A DNA stretch of 64,000 nt from Yanghanlia sp047501535 (GTDB lineage Bacteria > Pseudomonadota > Gammaproteobacteria > Burkholderiales > Burkholderiaceae_B): assembly GCF_047501535.1 (NCBI RefSeq), contig NZ_JAZDRJ010000014.1, forward strand, positions 1 through 64,000, given 5' to 3'. Positions 17,311-26,253 of the stretch are shown here, piece after piece. The stretch's first letter is position 1. Each line of letters starts with the position of its first letter. The notes under the pieces were generated by a model that worked only from the letters and a program-made list of their open reading frames with translations, ran no database searches and had not been told where the DNA came from. The position numbers and the translations under genes are program-made.

Positions 17311-17339
17311 TCCGAATATGGAATATTTATTGATCAATA
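17311..17339 (+). promoter_or_regulatory. palindromic elements upstream of azoR
   Basis: TTCC-N6-GGAA at 17310-17323 and the perfect 12-base palindrome TATTGATCAATA at 17328-17339 lie in an AT-rich spacer 75-105 bases before azoR. They look like operator sites, and azoreductase genes are often controlled by LysR- or MarR-type regulators, but no regulator gene is adjacent. Confidence 0.3.
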
Positions 17340-17414
17340 CAGCTATTTATCAAACATTATAGAACGACGAAAATAGCGATATTGTCATTCAAAAAACATT
17401 TTCCGGAGCACTGT

Positions 17415-18038
17415 ATGAAACTCTTGCACGTCGATTCCAGCATTAATGGCGCCGCGTCCGTCTCTCGTGGCCTCACTCGCCAAGTCGTGGAGCAATGGCT
17501 GGCAGGCCACCCTGACACTGAAGTCGAGTACCTTGACCTGGCCGTTGATACACCCACACACTTTTCTGCCGACGCCTTAGGCATTCGCCGCCCCAACAGC
17601 GACAACATCAGCGAAGCCGAGCAGCGCGAAAACGCACTGTCGGAAACCCTGGTTTCGCAATTTCTGGCAGCCGACGTCATCGTGGTCGGCGCGCCCCTGT
17701 ACAACTTCTCCATCCCCAGCCAATTAAAAGCTTGGATTGATCGTTTGGCTCAGGCGGGGCGCACCTTCCGCTACACCGAAAACGGGCCTGAGGGCTTGGC
17801 CACAGGAAAAACCGTTATTGCAGTGCTGTCGCGCGGTGGTGTGTACTCCACATCGGAAGCCGGCCAGGCCATGGAGCACCAAGAAAGCTATCTGAAAACT
17901 GTATTCGGTTTCTTTGGCATTACCGATATTCGCATTGTGCGCGCCGAGGGCACAGACCTGGGCGCCGACAGCCGTGAATCAGCCCTGCGCAATGCAGCTG
18001 AAGAAATCAGTGCACTTACGGAAGCGGTTGCCGCCTGA
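17415..18038 (+). CDS. azoR: FMN-dependent NADH-azoreductase
   Basis: A 207-residue flavodoxin-fold quinone/azo reductase. It shows the N-terminal FMN phosphate loop LHVDSSINGAASVSR, the GAPLYNFSIPSQLKAWIDR segment (residues about 95-115) that contacts flavin, and a conserved GG loop (SRGGVYS). AzoR reduces quinones and azo compounds with NADH in the cytoplasm. The ATG at 17415 is preferred since CGGAG lies upstream. Single gene followed by a strong terminator. Confidence 0.9.
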   Translation: MKLLHVDSSINGAASVSRGLTRQVVEQWLAGHPDTEVEYLDLAVDTPTHFSADALGIRRPNSDNISEAEQRENALSETLVSQFLAADVIVVGAPLYNFSIPSQLKAWIDRLAQAGRTFRYTENGPEGLATGKTVIAVLSRGGVYSTSEAGQAMEHQESYLKTVFGFFGITDIRIVRAEGTDLGADSRESALRNAAEEISALTEAVAA

Positions 18039-18062
18039 CCCATCATTCCGAGGCTGAAAACG

Positions 18063-18105
18063 AAAAATGCGCGTGCGTTCTCATAGAATGCAGCCGCGCA
18101 TTTTT
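18063..18105 (+). terminator. bidirectional intrinsic terminator between azoR and ribA
   Basis: A perfect 11-base stem, AAAAATGCGCG (18063-18073) with CGCGCATTTTT (18095-18105), with a further internal pairing (TGCGTTCT with AGAATGCA, one wobble) inside. Ts end the stem on both strands, serving convergent azoR and ribA. Confidence 0.85.
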
Positions 18106-18164
18106 CATATCCCTCTGAGCCGCAAGCTAAGCCTCGACATAGCCGGCACCGCAAGCTCCTTGAC

Positions 18165-18845
18165 CTAATCCTTGATCTTCTCTTTCAGCCAGTGCCCCAG
18201 CTTAGCGGCCTTGGTGCTGAGGTAGCCTTCGTTATAAGGGTTACGATTCACCTGAATTGGCACCCGCTCGCTAACAGCCACCCCGATTTTTTCCATGGCC
18301 GTCACCTTACGCGGGTTATTTGTCATAAGACGCAAGCTCTTCACGCCAAAATAACGCAGCATCGGCTGGCAGAGATCGTAGCGGCGCATATCAGCCGGAA
18401 AGCCCAGCTGCTCATTCGCTTCTACTGTGTCAGCGCCGGCATCCTGCAACTGATAGGCGCGAATCTTGTTCACCAGGCCAATCCCGCGCCCTTCTTGCCG
18501 CAGATACAGCACCATACCCCGGCCTTCATCGGCAATGCGGCGCAAAGCGGTTTCTAACTGGGCGCCGCAATCGCAGCGCTGGCTGAACAGGCCATCGCCT
18601 GTCAGGCATTCAGAATGCACACGCGCCAGTACGGGAGCATCGCTGCCAAGGTCACCCAAGACGATGGCAAGATGCTCTTTGCCGCTGGCAGGGTCAACGA
18701 AAGCGTGCAACTGAAACTCGGCCCAGGGTGTGGGCAATCGGCAGGCGGCGACATGATCAAGCTGATAACTGACGGGAGTGTTGGCGGCTGTAGCGCCGAG
18801 GATAACTTCCGTTTCGCCCGCAACGGCGCCGGGCTTTGGCGACAT
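18165..18845 (-). CDS. ribA: GTP cyclohydrolase II
   Basis: First committed step of riboflavin synthesis: opens GTP to 2,5-diamino-6-ribosylamino-pyrimidinone phosphate, formate and pyrophosphate. The 226-residue protein has the zinc Cys set in ECLTGDGLFSQRCDCGAQ, the catalytic RQEGRGIGL loop and the GTP-binding MTNNPRKV motif. It is a stand-alone RibA, not the RibBA fusion. No FMN riboswitch is seen upstream; AGAGG precedes the ATG. Confidence 0.95.
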   Translation of the reverse strand: MSPKPGAVAGETEVILGATAANTPVSYQLDHVAACRLPTPWAEFQLHAFVDPASGKEHLAIVLGDLGSDAPVLARVHSECLTGDGLFSQRCDCGAQLETALRRIADEGRGMVLYLRQEGRGIGLVNKIRAYQLQDAGADTVEANEQLGFPADMRRYDLCQPMLRYFGVKSLRLMTNNPRKVTAMEKIGVAVSERVPIQVNRNPYNEGYLSTKAAKLGHWLKEKIKD

Positions 18846-19231
18846 GGATGACCTCTGGATAAGATGAAATGCTTAATAGCAGCAGATATTTGCGCAGCCC
18901 CAATCATACTTCGACAGAACTGGTCACTGCAGGAAAGAGCCTGGAAAATAGCATTTCATATACGAAACCCGGCCCAGAGCAGTGAAATATGGCCGGCACC
19001 CTCTGTTTATGGATCTGACCTTCGGGATCACTTGCACATTGATGCTAAATGAAATGTAATGAAGGACAAAATCCGTTGCACGAATCGCGGTTTCGCGCCA
19101 GTCACTGCAACGCCCTAGTTCTTGATGGAGAGAACCACGGGCACCGTCATTGAACGATCCCGGCTTGGCCTTGCCGCCTCAGGCGACGCCCGTGCTGACG
19201 ATTCGTGCTTTTATGGCGCCAGATTCCTACT
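18846..19231. other. 386-base intergenic region without a recognised gene
   Basis: Lies between the divergent starts of ribA and the exported protein gene at 19232 and must hold their promoters. I see no convincing -35/-10 pair, riboswitch or RNA gene. Short inverted repeats (for example GTTCT/AGAAC near 19117-19134) are too small to interpret. Confidence 0.4.
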
Positions 19232-19720
19232 ATGCGCATTTTACCGTTTCTCTATGGTTATAAAGCCGCTGCAGCCCTGCTGCTCGTATGCGGTTCAGCT
19301 CACGTCGCCGCAGCCGAAAACTGGCCCACAGCACCACAACTCATCGAGCTTTCTACACCCTATGGAACCCTGGCGGTCAGTGAAAGCGAATATATCTATG
19401 AAGCCCAGCTACAGCTCGACGGCAAACAGATGGAGCCGCCCATCAGCGGCAAGCTGGGCCTCCACTATTCTTTTGAAATGCCCGACAGGCAGGCCACGCT
19501 TGTGTCTATCAGCCTGGGTAACGATACCTGCCCTGTCGTGTATCGCTGGGTAATAATGCGAGCCGACAGCTACAGTGTTTCGCCGCCGTTCGGCTCGTGT
19601 TCAGAACAGATCCGGGTGAGCGCCGATACCAAAAAGCTGACATTACAAACGCCCAACCAGGAATCTCCCGAAAAAATCGACACCTATGTGTACGACGGGA
19701 AAAAACTGCGGGTCAGGTAG
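19232..19720 (+). CDS. exported protein of unknown function
   Basis: A 162-residue protein with a clear signal peptide (KAAAALLLVCGSAHVAAAEN, cleavage near residue 28). The mature part is beta-rich with two Cys (DTCPVVYRW and FGSCSEQ) that could form a disulfide. The ATG at 19232 puts the basic start just before the hydrophobic core; an upstream in-frame ATG at 19205 is less likely. No family recognised and no obvious operon partner. Confidence 0.65.
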   Translation: MRILPFLYGYKAAAALLLVCGSAHVAAAENWPTAPQLIELSTPYGTLAVSESEYIYEAQLQLDGKQMEPPISGKLGLHYSFEMPDRQATLVSISLGNDTCPVVYRWVIMRADSYSVSPPFGSCSEQIRVSADTKKLTLQTPNQESPEKIDTYVYDGKKLRVR

Positions 19721-19745
19721 GCCCCTCCCCGCGTAACACTCTAAT

Positions 19746-22604
19746 TTACCCGCAAGCCCCAATGGCACCGCAGGAAGTGCAGAACTCGCAACCATCTTTC
19801 TTGATAACGGTATGGTTGCCGCATTCCTGGCAGGGTTTGCCGACCATAGCTGGCTGAGCATGGGCAGCGCTAGCCGGTGCAGGCTCATCAGCCACCACTC
19901 CCATTGCTTTGATGGGCATCCCCTCTTCAGTCAAGATACCCAACATGGCATAGCGGTGGATGACCAGTCTGGCGATATACGCTACGGTTGACGGGTAGTT
20001 TTCTTGGCGCTCCGTGCCCGGAACCTGAGCTAGAAAATCACCACGCGGCTCGGCATAGTTGAGTAACTTGCGCAACTTCATGGCGATCCAGGCCGGGTCA
20101 ATCACCCGCATGTCCAGGCTCAGCAGTTTGCATACGCCATCCAGAGCAACTGGGTGTTCGCCAGTCAGCCACATGCTGTAAGGGCGGCGGCTGCCATCAG
20201 GCATTTGCAACTCTTTGAGCATAAGCACGAAATCGTCGCCAGTGGACGGGTTGCGCACGTCAGCGACCCAGGCCAGCGTGCCATCCGTACCGGTTTTAGG
20301 TTCACGCGGGGCGAACAAGGCATGTAATACGGGGGCCGGGTCGTCTTCACGGACTTCCAGTGCGCCCAATGCATCGTAGCGCCACTCTACCAAGCGAGCC
20401 AGCGCCGCCGTGGCGCTAGGTACCCGTACCGGCTCGCCTTCGGGCGGCATCGGCATTTCAAAGCCGTCACCATACGCACGCGACAGCACCGACAGTTTCT
20501 TACGCAGCCAGCCACGATCGTTAGCGCGCATGTCGGCCGACAAGGTTTTAGCAATAGCGTCCAGGCCACGTGGCGGTTGGCCACCCAGCACCCAGACCTC
20601 AAACGGCACATTGGCTTGGTCGGCAACTACCACGGCAAACTCACCCTGCGGCGTATGAATGGTTTCGCTTACCCAGGCGGACGCGCCTGCAGGCAAGGTG
20701 GGGCGCGACGGCCAACGCAGTGAGGCGAGCGGCGGCGACTTCATGACTTCGGTCAGAACCATGCGCTTGTCCTGCTCGGAAAGCTTGATGGGCTCCGGTG
20801 TGCTGGCAGAGGTATCAGAAGCAGGCACCGATAGAACGGCACCCAGAATGTTATTGGGGCGATATGTGGTTATGCCTTTCAGGCCACGACGCCAGGCTTC
20901 CATGTAAAGATCTTTGAAATCCTCATACGGGTAGTCTTCCGGCACGTTGACGGTCTTGGAAATGGCGGCGTCCACATAAGGCGCCACCGCCGCCACCATC
21001 AACATGTGATCCATGGCGGAAATTTCCAATGCGCTCACAAAGGCTTCTGGAAGATTATCTGTATCGCCACCCATGGCGCGGTAAACACGGTAGGCATGAT
21101 CCTCAACCGTATATTCTTTCTTGGAGCCATCGGGCATGCGCTTGAGACGGTTGTAGAACCAAGAGAACGCAGGCTCGATGCCATTTGAGGCATTATCGGC
21201 AAAAGCCAGAGAAATCGTGCCGGTGGGTGCAATAGAGGTCAAGTGCGAGTTACGCACGCCGTACTGGCGAATCTGCTCTTTTAGCTCCTCAGGCAAACGC
21301 GCTGCGAAACCGGAAGCCAGGTACTTTTCGGCATCGAACAGGGGGAACGCACCGCGCTCCCGGGCCAGCTCTACCGAAGCCTCGTAGGCGGCATCGCGCA
21401 TTTCGCGGGCGAAACGGGCCGCGGCTTCACGACCTTGTTCAGAGTCGTAGCGCAAACCCAGCATAATCAGGGTGTCGCCCAGCCCGGTAAAGCCCAGACC
21501 CAGCCGCCGCTTCGCGTCGGCTTCCTGCTTTTGTTCTTCCAGCGGCCATTTGGTTGCCGTCAGGACGTTATCCAGCATGCGAACCGCCAGCCGTGTAGCC
21601 TTGCACATTTCTTCGTAGTCGAAGTCGGCAGCATCAGAGAAAGGCGAACGCACATAAGCGGTGAGATTCAGGCTCCCCAGGCAGCAGCAACCGTAATCGG
21701 GCAGCGGCTGCTCACCGCAAGGGTTAGTGGCCTCAATGCTTTCGCAGTAGGCTAGGTTGTTTTCCTCATTGATACGATCCAGGTAGAGCACGCCGGGCTC
21801 TGCCGCCGCGTACGTGCTCTGCATGATGAGATCCCACACTTCACGGGCGCGCACCGTACGGTATACCCACTGGCCGTCGTCGCGCAGGTAAGCCCCTTGC
21901 GACTTGAGTTCATCATTGGGCTCCGTGATATGAGTGAGTTCAAATTCGCCGTCCGCTTCCACTGCCTTCATGAAGGCGCTGGTCACACCCACCGAAACGT
22001 TAAAGTTATTCAGTTGGCCGCGTTCCTGCTTGGCTGTAATGAATTCCATTACATCGGGGTGTGTCACGTTCAACACCGCCATCTGCGCGCCCCGACGCGC
22101 TCCTGCGGATTCCACCGTTTCGCACGAGCGATCAAACACGCGCATGTAGGAAATAGGGCCAGACGCACTGCTGCCGGTACCCTTCACCAGGGCGCCGCGC
22201 GGGCGGATCTGCGAAAAGTTATAGCCCACACCCCCACCACGGCGCATGGTTTCAGCCGCCTGCGCCAGTGCGGTATAGATACCCGGCTTGCCGCCTTCAG
22301 ATTCTGTGATGGAATCCCCCACCGGTTGCACAAAGCAGTTGATCAACGTGCTTTGCAAGTCGGTTCCCGCAGCACTGTTGACGCGCCCTGCCGGTACAAA
22401 GCCATGTTCCATCGCCCACAGAAACTCTTCCGCATACTTCTTGCGCTGCTTGGGTTCCTCTACCTGCGCCAACGCCGTGGCAACCCTGGCACGCACCTCG
22501 CGTATGGATGTTTCACCGTTTTTTGCGTACTTTTCAATCAGTACTTCGGTGGAAATATCTTGAGGTTCCGCCAATGCGATAGCGGTGCTTTCCAGATGTT
22601 GCAT
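19746..22604 (-). CDS. nrdJ: adenosylcobalamin-dependent ribonucleotide reductase (class II)
   Basis: Reduces ribonucleotides to deoxyribonucleotides using a radical made from coenzyme B12, so works with or without oxygen. About 952 residues. The catalytic motifs are present: the NPCGEQPLPDYGCC loop (Asn-Cys-Glu, about residue 325) and GVGYNFSQIRPRG. After the barrel come two TSCPAD-like repeats with similar ASSWV/TLAWV...FEVWVLGGQPP and YSMWLTGEHP segments, and a C-terminal Cys cluster (CQECGNHT ... CEFCTSCGAIG) that probably shuttles reducing equivalents. The ATG at 22604 or 22634 may be used. No cobalamin riboswitch is seen upstream. Confidence 0.92.
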   Translation of the reverse strand: MQHLESTAIALAEPQDISTEVLIEKYAKNGETSIREVRARVATALAQVEEPKQRKKYAEEFLWAMEHGFVPAGRVNSAAGTDLQSTLINCFVQPVGDSITESEGGKPGIYTALAQAAETMRRGGGVGYNFSQIRPRGALVKGTGSSASGPISYMRVFDRSCETVESAGARRGAQMAVLNVTHPDVMEFITAKQERGQLNNFNVSVGVTSAFMKAVEADGEFELTHITEPNDELKSQGAYLRDDGQWVYRTVRAREVWDLIMQSTYAAAEPGVLYLDRINEENNLAYCESIEATNPCGEQPLPDYGCCCLGSLNLTAYVRSPFSDAADFDYEEMCKATRLAVRMLDNVLTATKWPLEEQKQEADAKRRLGLGFTGLGDTLIMLGLRYDSEQGREAAARFAREMRDAAYEASVELARERGAFPLFDAEKYLASGFAARLPEELKEQIRQYGVRNSHLTSIAPTGTISLAFADNASNGIEPAFSWFYNRLKRMPDGSKKEYTVEDHAYRVYRAMGGDTDNLPEAFVSALEISAMDHMLMVAAVAPYVDAAISKTVNVPEDYPYEDFKDLYMEAWRRGLKGITTYRPNNILGAVLSVPASDTSASTPEPIKLSEQDKRMVLTEVMKSPPLASLRWPSRPTLPAGASAWVSETIHTPQGEFAVVVADQANVPFEVWVLGGQPPRGLDAIAKTLSADMRANDRGWLRKKLSVLSRAYGDGFEMPMPPEGEPVRVPSATAALARLVEWRYDALGALEVREDDPAPVLHALFAPREPKTGTDGTLAWVADVRNPSTGDDFVLMLKELQMPDGSRRPYSMWLTGEHPVALDGVCKLLSLDMRVIDPAWIAMKLRKLLNYAEPRGDFLAQVPGTERQENYPSTVAYIARLVIHRYAMLGILTEEGMPIKAMGVVADEPAPASAAHAQPAMVGKPCQECGNHTVIKKDGCEFCTSCGAIGACG

Positions 22605-22785
22605 GGTATGAGTCCCCGTGAAATGTCCAATCAAGAATTATAAGGGTTTCCCCCAGGATGGCTGACGCCCCGGGGTAACTGCGCGCGTGTGCAAAACGGT
22701 ACCCTTTTCAGCCAGTCTGGAAGCTTAAGACAGGACTGATGGCAGGGTTTTTTGTGGCGGCAGGTTTTTTGAACAGGCTCGCCAT

Positions 22786-22923
22786 TCAGGGGGGGCTCAT
22801 GCCGATAGACTTCATGAGTAAGCGCAAACCCCAAGCGGCCAAGCCGAGAATCGCCACGCTCGCCGCCCAGATAAGCACCAGCCAACCTGCCCGCAGCAGC
22901 CACTGCTTCAGTGTCGCACGCAT
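22786..22923 (-). CDS. DUF2474 small membrane protein (oxidase accessory, CydX-like position)
   Basis: A 45-residue protein starting MRATLKQWLLRAGW, with one membrane helix (LVLIWAASVAILGLAAWGL) and ending LLMKSIGMSPP. It begins 12 bases after the cydB stop on the same strand. The R-x-GWLVLIWAASV pattern is that of DUF2474 proteins, found directly after cydAB of the cyanide-insensitive type. It probably associates with the oxidase as CydX does in E. coli; that function is inferred from position. Confidence 0.78.
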   Translation of the reverse strand: MRATLKQWLLRAGWLVLIWAASVAILGLAAWGLRLLMKSIGMSPP

Positions 22924-22935
22924 AGCGCACCACTT

Positions 22936-23943
22936 TCAATGGTAGCCATCGCCTGCCTGCACTTTGCCCCGAAAGACGTAATACGACCAAGCGGTGTACA
23001 TAAGGATGATGGGAATAATGAACAAGGCCCCCACCAAGGCAAACCCCTGACTTTGGGGCGGCCCCGCTGCTTCCCATAAATCGATATTGGGCGGAATGAT
23101 ATTGGGCCACAGGCTGATACCCAAACCACTATAGCCCAGAAACACCAGGCAGAGAGTCAGCACAAAAGGCCCTGCATGGGGTTGCTTATCGAGTGCGCGC
23201 AGCAAAGACCAGGCGCATGCCAACACCAGCACCGGCACTGGCGCAAACCAGTACAGATTCGGCGTACTGAACCAGCGCTCACGGATGTCTTCATGCGCAA
23301 TGGGCGTCCAGATGCTGACAATGAAAATCACCCCCAACAGCACCAGAGTCAGGGGCCGCGCCAGCTGAATCATGCGACGCTGCAAGGTGGAGTCAGTTTT
23401 CATCACCAACCAAGTACAGCCCAGTAAAGCGTAAGCAACAATCAGCGCCAAGCCGGTAAAAACAGGAAAAGGCCGGAACCAGTCAAACGGCCCGCCTGCA
23501 AACTGCCGCCCCACCACCTGAATGCCTTCCAAGTACGCGCCCAAGGTCACGCCCTGAAAAAACGTGGCCACCACCGACCCACCAATGAATGCTTTATCCC
23601 AGAAATGGCGACGCTGGTCAGAAGCCTTGAAACGGAATTCAAAAGCCACCCCACGGAAAATCAACCCCAGCAGCATAAAAACCAGCGGCAGCATGAAAGC
23701 GCTGAGTATCACCGCATACGCCAGCGGGAATGCCGCCAGCAGGCCCGCCCCACCGAGCACCAGCCAGGTTTCGTTGCCATCCCAGACCGGTGCGACGGTA
23801 TTCATCATCACATCCCTGTCGTGCCGGTCGGGGAAAAAAGGGTACAGAATGCCAATACCCAGATCGAAGCCATCCATGATGACATACATCAGGATGCCAA
23901 ACAGGATGATGACAGCCCACAGAACGGTCAAATCAATACCCAT
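22936..23943 (-). CDS. cydB: cytochrome bd ubiquinol oxidase subunit II
   Basis: The 335-residue subunit II of the quinol oxidase has the conserved N-terminus MGIDLTVLWAVIILFGILMYVIMDGFDLG and eight or so TM helices. The first conserved block spans residues 1-30. The ATG at 23943 is set by AGGGAGA seven bases upstream and by the family N-terminus; longer in-frame starts lie inside cydA. It overlaps cydA by 11 bases, so the subunits are translationally coupled. Confidence 0.95.
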   Translation of the reverse strand: MGIDLTVLWAVIILFGILMYVIMDGFDLGIGILYPFFPDRHDRDVMMNTVAPVWDGNETWLVLGGAGLLAAFPLAYAVILSAFMLPLVFMLLGLIFRGVAFEFRFKASDQRRHFWDKAFIGGSVVATFFQGVTLGAYLEGIQVVGRQFAGGPFDWFRPFPVFTGLALIVAYALLGCTWLVMKTDSTLQRRMIQLARPLTLVLLGVIFIVSIWTPIAHEDIRERWFSTPNLYWFAPVPVLVLACAWSLLRALDKQPHAGPFVLTLCLVFLGYSGLGISLWPNIIPPNIDLWEAAGPPQSQGFALVGALFIIPIILMYTAWSYYVFRGKVQAGDGYH

Positions 23944-25396
23944 GATTATCTCCCTGGCCGCGCCCCTGTGCACGGGGCGCGGAGTCATCGGCATCCGCTT
24001 CTGTCGCCGCAGATAAAGGGCGACTCGGCGTGCGCGGCTCACCCGGCCCACCTTCTGGCCCGTAATCTGGCGCTGCCGCCGGCCCGCGCTTGATCAGGCG
24101 CAGCATATAGACCGTGCCTGCACCAAACAGAATGAAATACACCACCACGAACAACAGCAGTGTCAGCCCCACTTCGAACGCCTGATGCGGGCTGACGGCA
24201 TCGGCGGTGCGCATGACCCCATACACCACCCAAGGCTGGCGGCCGACTTCTGTGGTGTACCAGCCCGCCAATATGGCAACCAAGCCTGCCGGCCCCATAT
24301 ACAAGGCATAACGCCACATACCGCGCGACTCTGCCGAGTCATACAATGTGCCGCGCCAACGCTTCCAGGCGCCCCACAGCGCCAGACCAATCATCAGCAG
24401 GCCCAAGCCGACCATCACCCGGAACGACCAGAACACTAAAGGCACATACGGCCATTCATCCCGGGGGAACTCTTTCAAGCCCGGGAACTGGCCATCCCAA
24501 CTATGAGTGAGAATCAGGCTGCCCAAATGAGGTATTTCCAAGGCGTAGCGATTGGTTTCGGCTTCCATGTCAGGCAGGGCGAATACAGTCAACGGGACGG
24601 CCTCACCCGGCTGGTTTTCCCAATGCCCCTCTATGGCAGCCAACTTGGCAGGCTGATGCTGCAAGGTATTCAAGCCGTGGAAATCTCCCACCAGCGCCTG
24701 CAAAGGCGCCACCGCCAACAACATCCATAACGCCATGGAAAACATCTTCCGCACCGCAGGGCTGTTATTGCCGCGCAGCAGATGCCAAGCACCGGAAGCC
24801 GCCACCAATAGTGCCGTCGCAAGAAACGCAGCCAGCACCATATGCACCAGCCGATAAGGAAATGAAGGATTGAAAATAACCGCCAGCCAATCGACTGGTA
24901 CCGCCTGGCCATTTATGATTTCATGGCCCGCAGGCGTCTGCATCCAACTGTTTGAAGCGAGAATCCACGTTGCCGATAGCAAAGTACCCAAGGCCACCAT
25001 AATGGTAGACATAAAGTGCAGCCCAGGCCCTACGCGGCGCATGCCAAACAACATCACCCCAAGAAAGCCGGCCTCTAGAAAGAAGGCCGTCAGTACCTCG
25101 TAAGCCAGCAACGGCCCGGTAATGCCACCCGCAAAATCAGAAAAACCGCTCCAGTTGGTGCCGAACTGGTATGCCATCACCAGCCCCGACACCACCCCCA
25201 TGCCGAAATTCACGGCGAAGATTCTTAACCAGTATTGATAGAGCGTGAGGTAGACCGGGTTGCCCGTCTTGAGCCAAAAGCCTTCAAGCACTGCCAGATA
25301 GCTGGCCAAGCCAATCGTGATAGCGGGAAAGATAATATGAAAGGAAATGGTAAATGCAAACTGCAAACGTGCCAGCATCAGTGCATCCAGTTCCAT
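23933..25396 (-). CDS. cydA: cytochrome bd ubiquinol oxidase subunit I
   Basis: Haem-bearing subunit that oxidises quinol and reduces O2 to water without pumping protons. 487 residues, starting with LARLQFAFTISFHIIFPAITIG, in which the His is a haem ligand. The GWYTTEVGRQPWVVYG motif near residue 390 is intact. The periplasmic Q loop is short, as in CioA-type (cyanide-insensitive) oxidases rather than E. coli CydA. GGAGA precedes the ATG. The C-terminal tail is long and acidic. It heads the operon cydA-cydB-DUF2474. No FNR box is seen in the short upstream space. Confidence 0.95.
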   Translation of the reverse strand: MELDALMLARLQFAFTISFHIIFPAITIGLASYLAVLEGFWLKTGNPVYLTLYQYWLRIFAVNFGMGVVSGLVMAYQFGTNWSGFSDFAGGITGPLLAYEVLTAFFLEAGFLGVMLFGMRRVGPGLHFMSTIMVALGTLLSATWILASNSWMQTPAGHEIINGQAVPVDWLAVIFNPSFPYRLVHMVLAAFLATALLVAASGAWHLLRGNNSPAVRKMFSMALWMLLAVAPLQALVGDFHGLNTLQHQPAKLAAIEGHWENQPGEAVPLTVFALPDMEAETNRYALEIPHLGSLILTHSWDGQFPGLKEFPRDEWPYVPLVFWSFRVMVGLGLLMIGLALWGAWKRWRGTLYDSAESRGMWRYALYMGPAGLVAILAGWYTTEVGRQPWVVYGVMRTADAVSPHQAFEVGLTLLLFVVVYFILFGAGTVYMLRLIKRGPAAAPDYGPEGGPGEPRTPSRPLSAATEADADDSAPRAQGRGQGDNHGY

Positions 25397-25445
25397 ATAT
25401 GTCTCCTTGCTACTTTCCGCCCGCGTTTTGTATTGCTATATACAT

Positions 25446-25480
25446 AAAAACATCAGCCTCACATATTTGCAAGGCTGATG
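25446..25480 (-). terminator. intrinsic terminator after the SYLF gene
   Basis: CATCAGCCT (25451-25459) and AGGCTGATG (25472-25480) form a 9-base stem, followed on the minus strand by TTTTTATG. It would isolate cydA from readthrough from the lipoprotein gene. Other hairpins (GGCGGTTGG/CCAACCGCC at 25485-25512; CCGGCCC/GGGCCGG at 25566-25584) lie just before it. Confidence 0.65.
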
Positions 25481-25595
25481 TTCAGGCGGTTGGGAGCATG
25501 GCGCCAACCGCCCCTAGCGAGAGCGCCCGCAGTGCGGCGCAGGCTTTCCATGCCCGGCTATGTGTCCGGCCCCTAGCGGGCCGGTTCAGCGTTGC

Positions 25596-26189
25596 TTAAA
25601 GGTCAAGACGCTCAATCTTCGCGCCTTCCACCGATACCCCCGCCATCAAGCCCGCATTGGTTAGCGCAAATACCACCACGGGTTCTTGCATCGTGCTGGT
25701 ATCTACCATACCGTTCGCTCCAACATTAGCAACGGCCACGGTTGCATCCACACCCGCCGTCCAACCTGAGCTATTACGGAACTGACTTAACGCTTCATCC
25801 GTCATGAAGAGAATCACGATGGCACGCGATTGCGCCCCCGCCTGCAAGCCGAACGAGCCTGACGACGTCGAGTAATAGCCGGCGTTCTGCCCGCCTACCC
25901 TCAATACGCCCTTGCCATGCTCCACACCGAGAATGAAGCCGCCACTGACCGCTTCAGGAAACACCAGCACGCCTTTCGCACGCTGCACATAATCCCGCGA
26001 ACCCGGAACCTCTTGGTACAACCTTTCAAGTGTGGCATCTGCCCCGTCGTTGATTTGCGAACGCTGTTGCTGCGGGGTGGCCTGGCTATCGGGAAAAGTC
26101 GTTGTGCAGGCCGTAAACGCCAAAGCCGCCGCCCCTAGCACCAACGCCGCCCCTGCCCTACGGCAGAGCTCATACTGATTTTTCTGCAT
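25596..26189 (-). CDS. SYLF/YSC84-domain lipoprotein
   Basis: A 197-residue lipoprotein: signal with lipobox FTAC (Cys near residue 27), then the SYLF domain. Seen are AKGVLVFPEAVSGGFILG (about residue 70), the conserved turn VEHGKGVLRVGG, SSGSFGLQAGAQSRAIVILFMT, and the closing GLMAGVSVEGAKIERLD. SYLF domains bind lipids; bacterial versions are exported proteins of unclear role. The ATG at 26189 has GGAGA upstream; the longer frame is unlikely. Confidence 0.85.
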   Translation of the reverse strand: MQKNQYELCRRAGAALVLGAAALAFTACTTTFPDSQATPQQQRSQINDGADATLERLYQEVPGSRDYVQRAKGVLVFPEAVSGGFILGVEHGKGVLRVGGQNAGYYSTSSGSFGLQAGAQSRAIVILFMTDEALSQFRNSSGWTAGVDATVAVANVGANGMVDTSTMQEPVVVFALTNAGLMAGVSVEGAKIERLDL

Positions 26190-26253
26190 GGTTTGTTCTC
26201 CAAGTATGGGTGTGATCCGTACTAGCAAGCGACGTGCCACCGCCACGGATTCC

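Noticed and set aside
18846..19231. FMN riboswitch upstream of ribA
   Set aside because: None of the conserved FMN aptamer segments are present.
21897..22643. 248-codon open frame opposite nrdJ
   Set aside because: No ribosome site or motif; antisense shadow of nrdJ, which has an intact active site on the other strand.
22741..22772. Imperfect tandem repeat GGCAGG(G)TTTTTTG
   Set aside because: Two copies only, low complexity; probably chance.
22605..22785. Cobalamin riboswitch upstream of nrdJ
   Set aside because: No B12 box or surrounding stems could be found on the minus strand.
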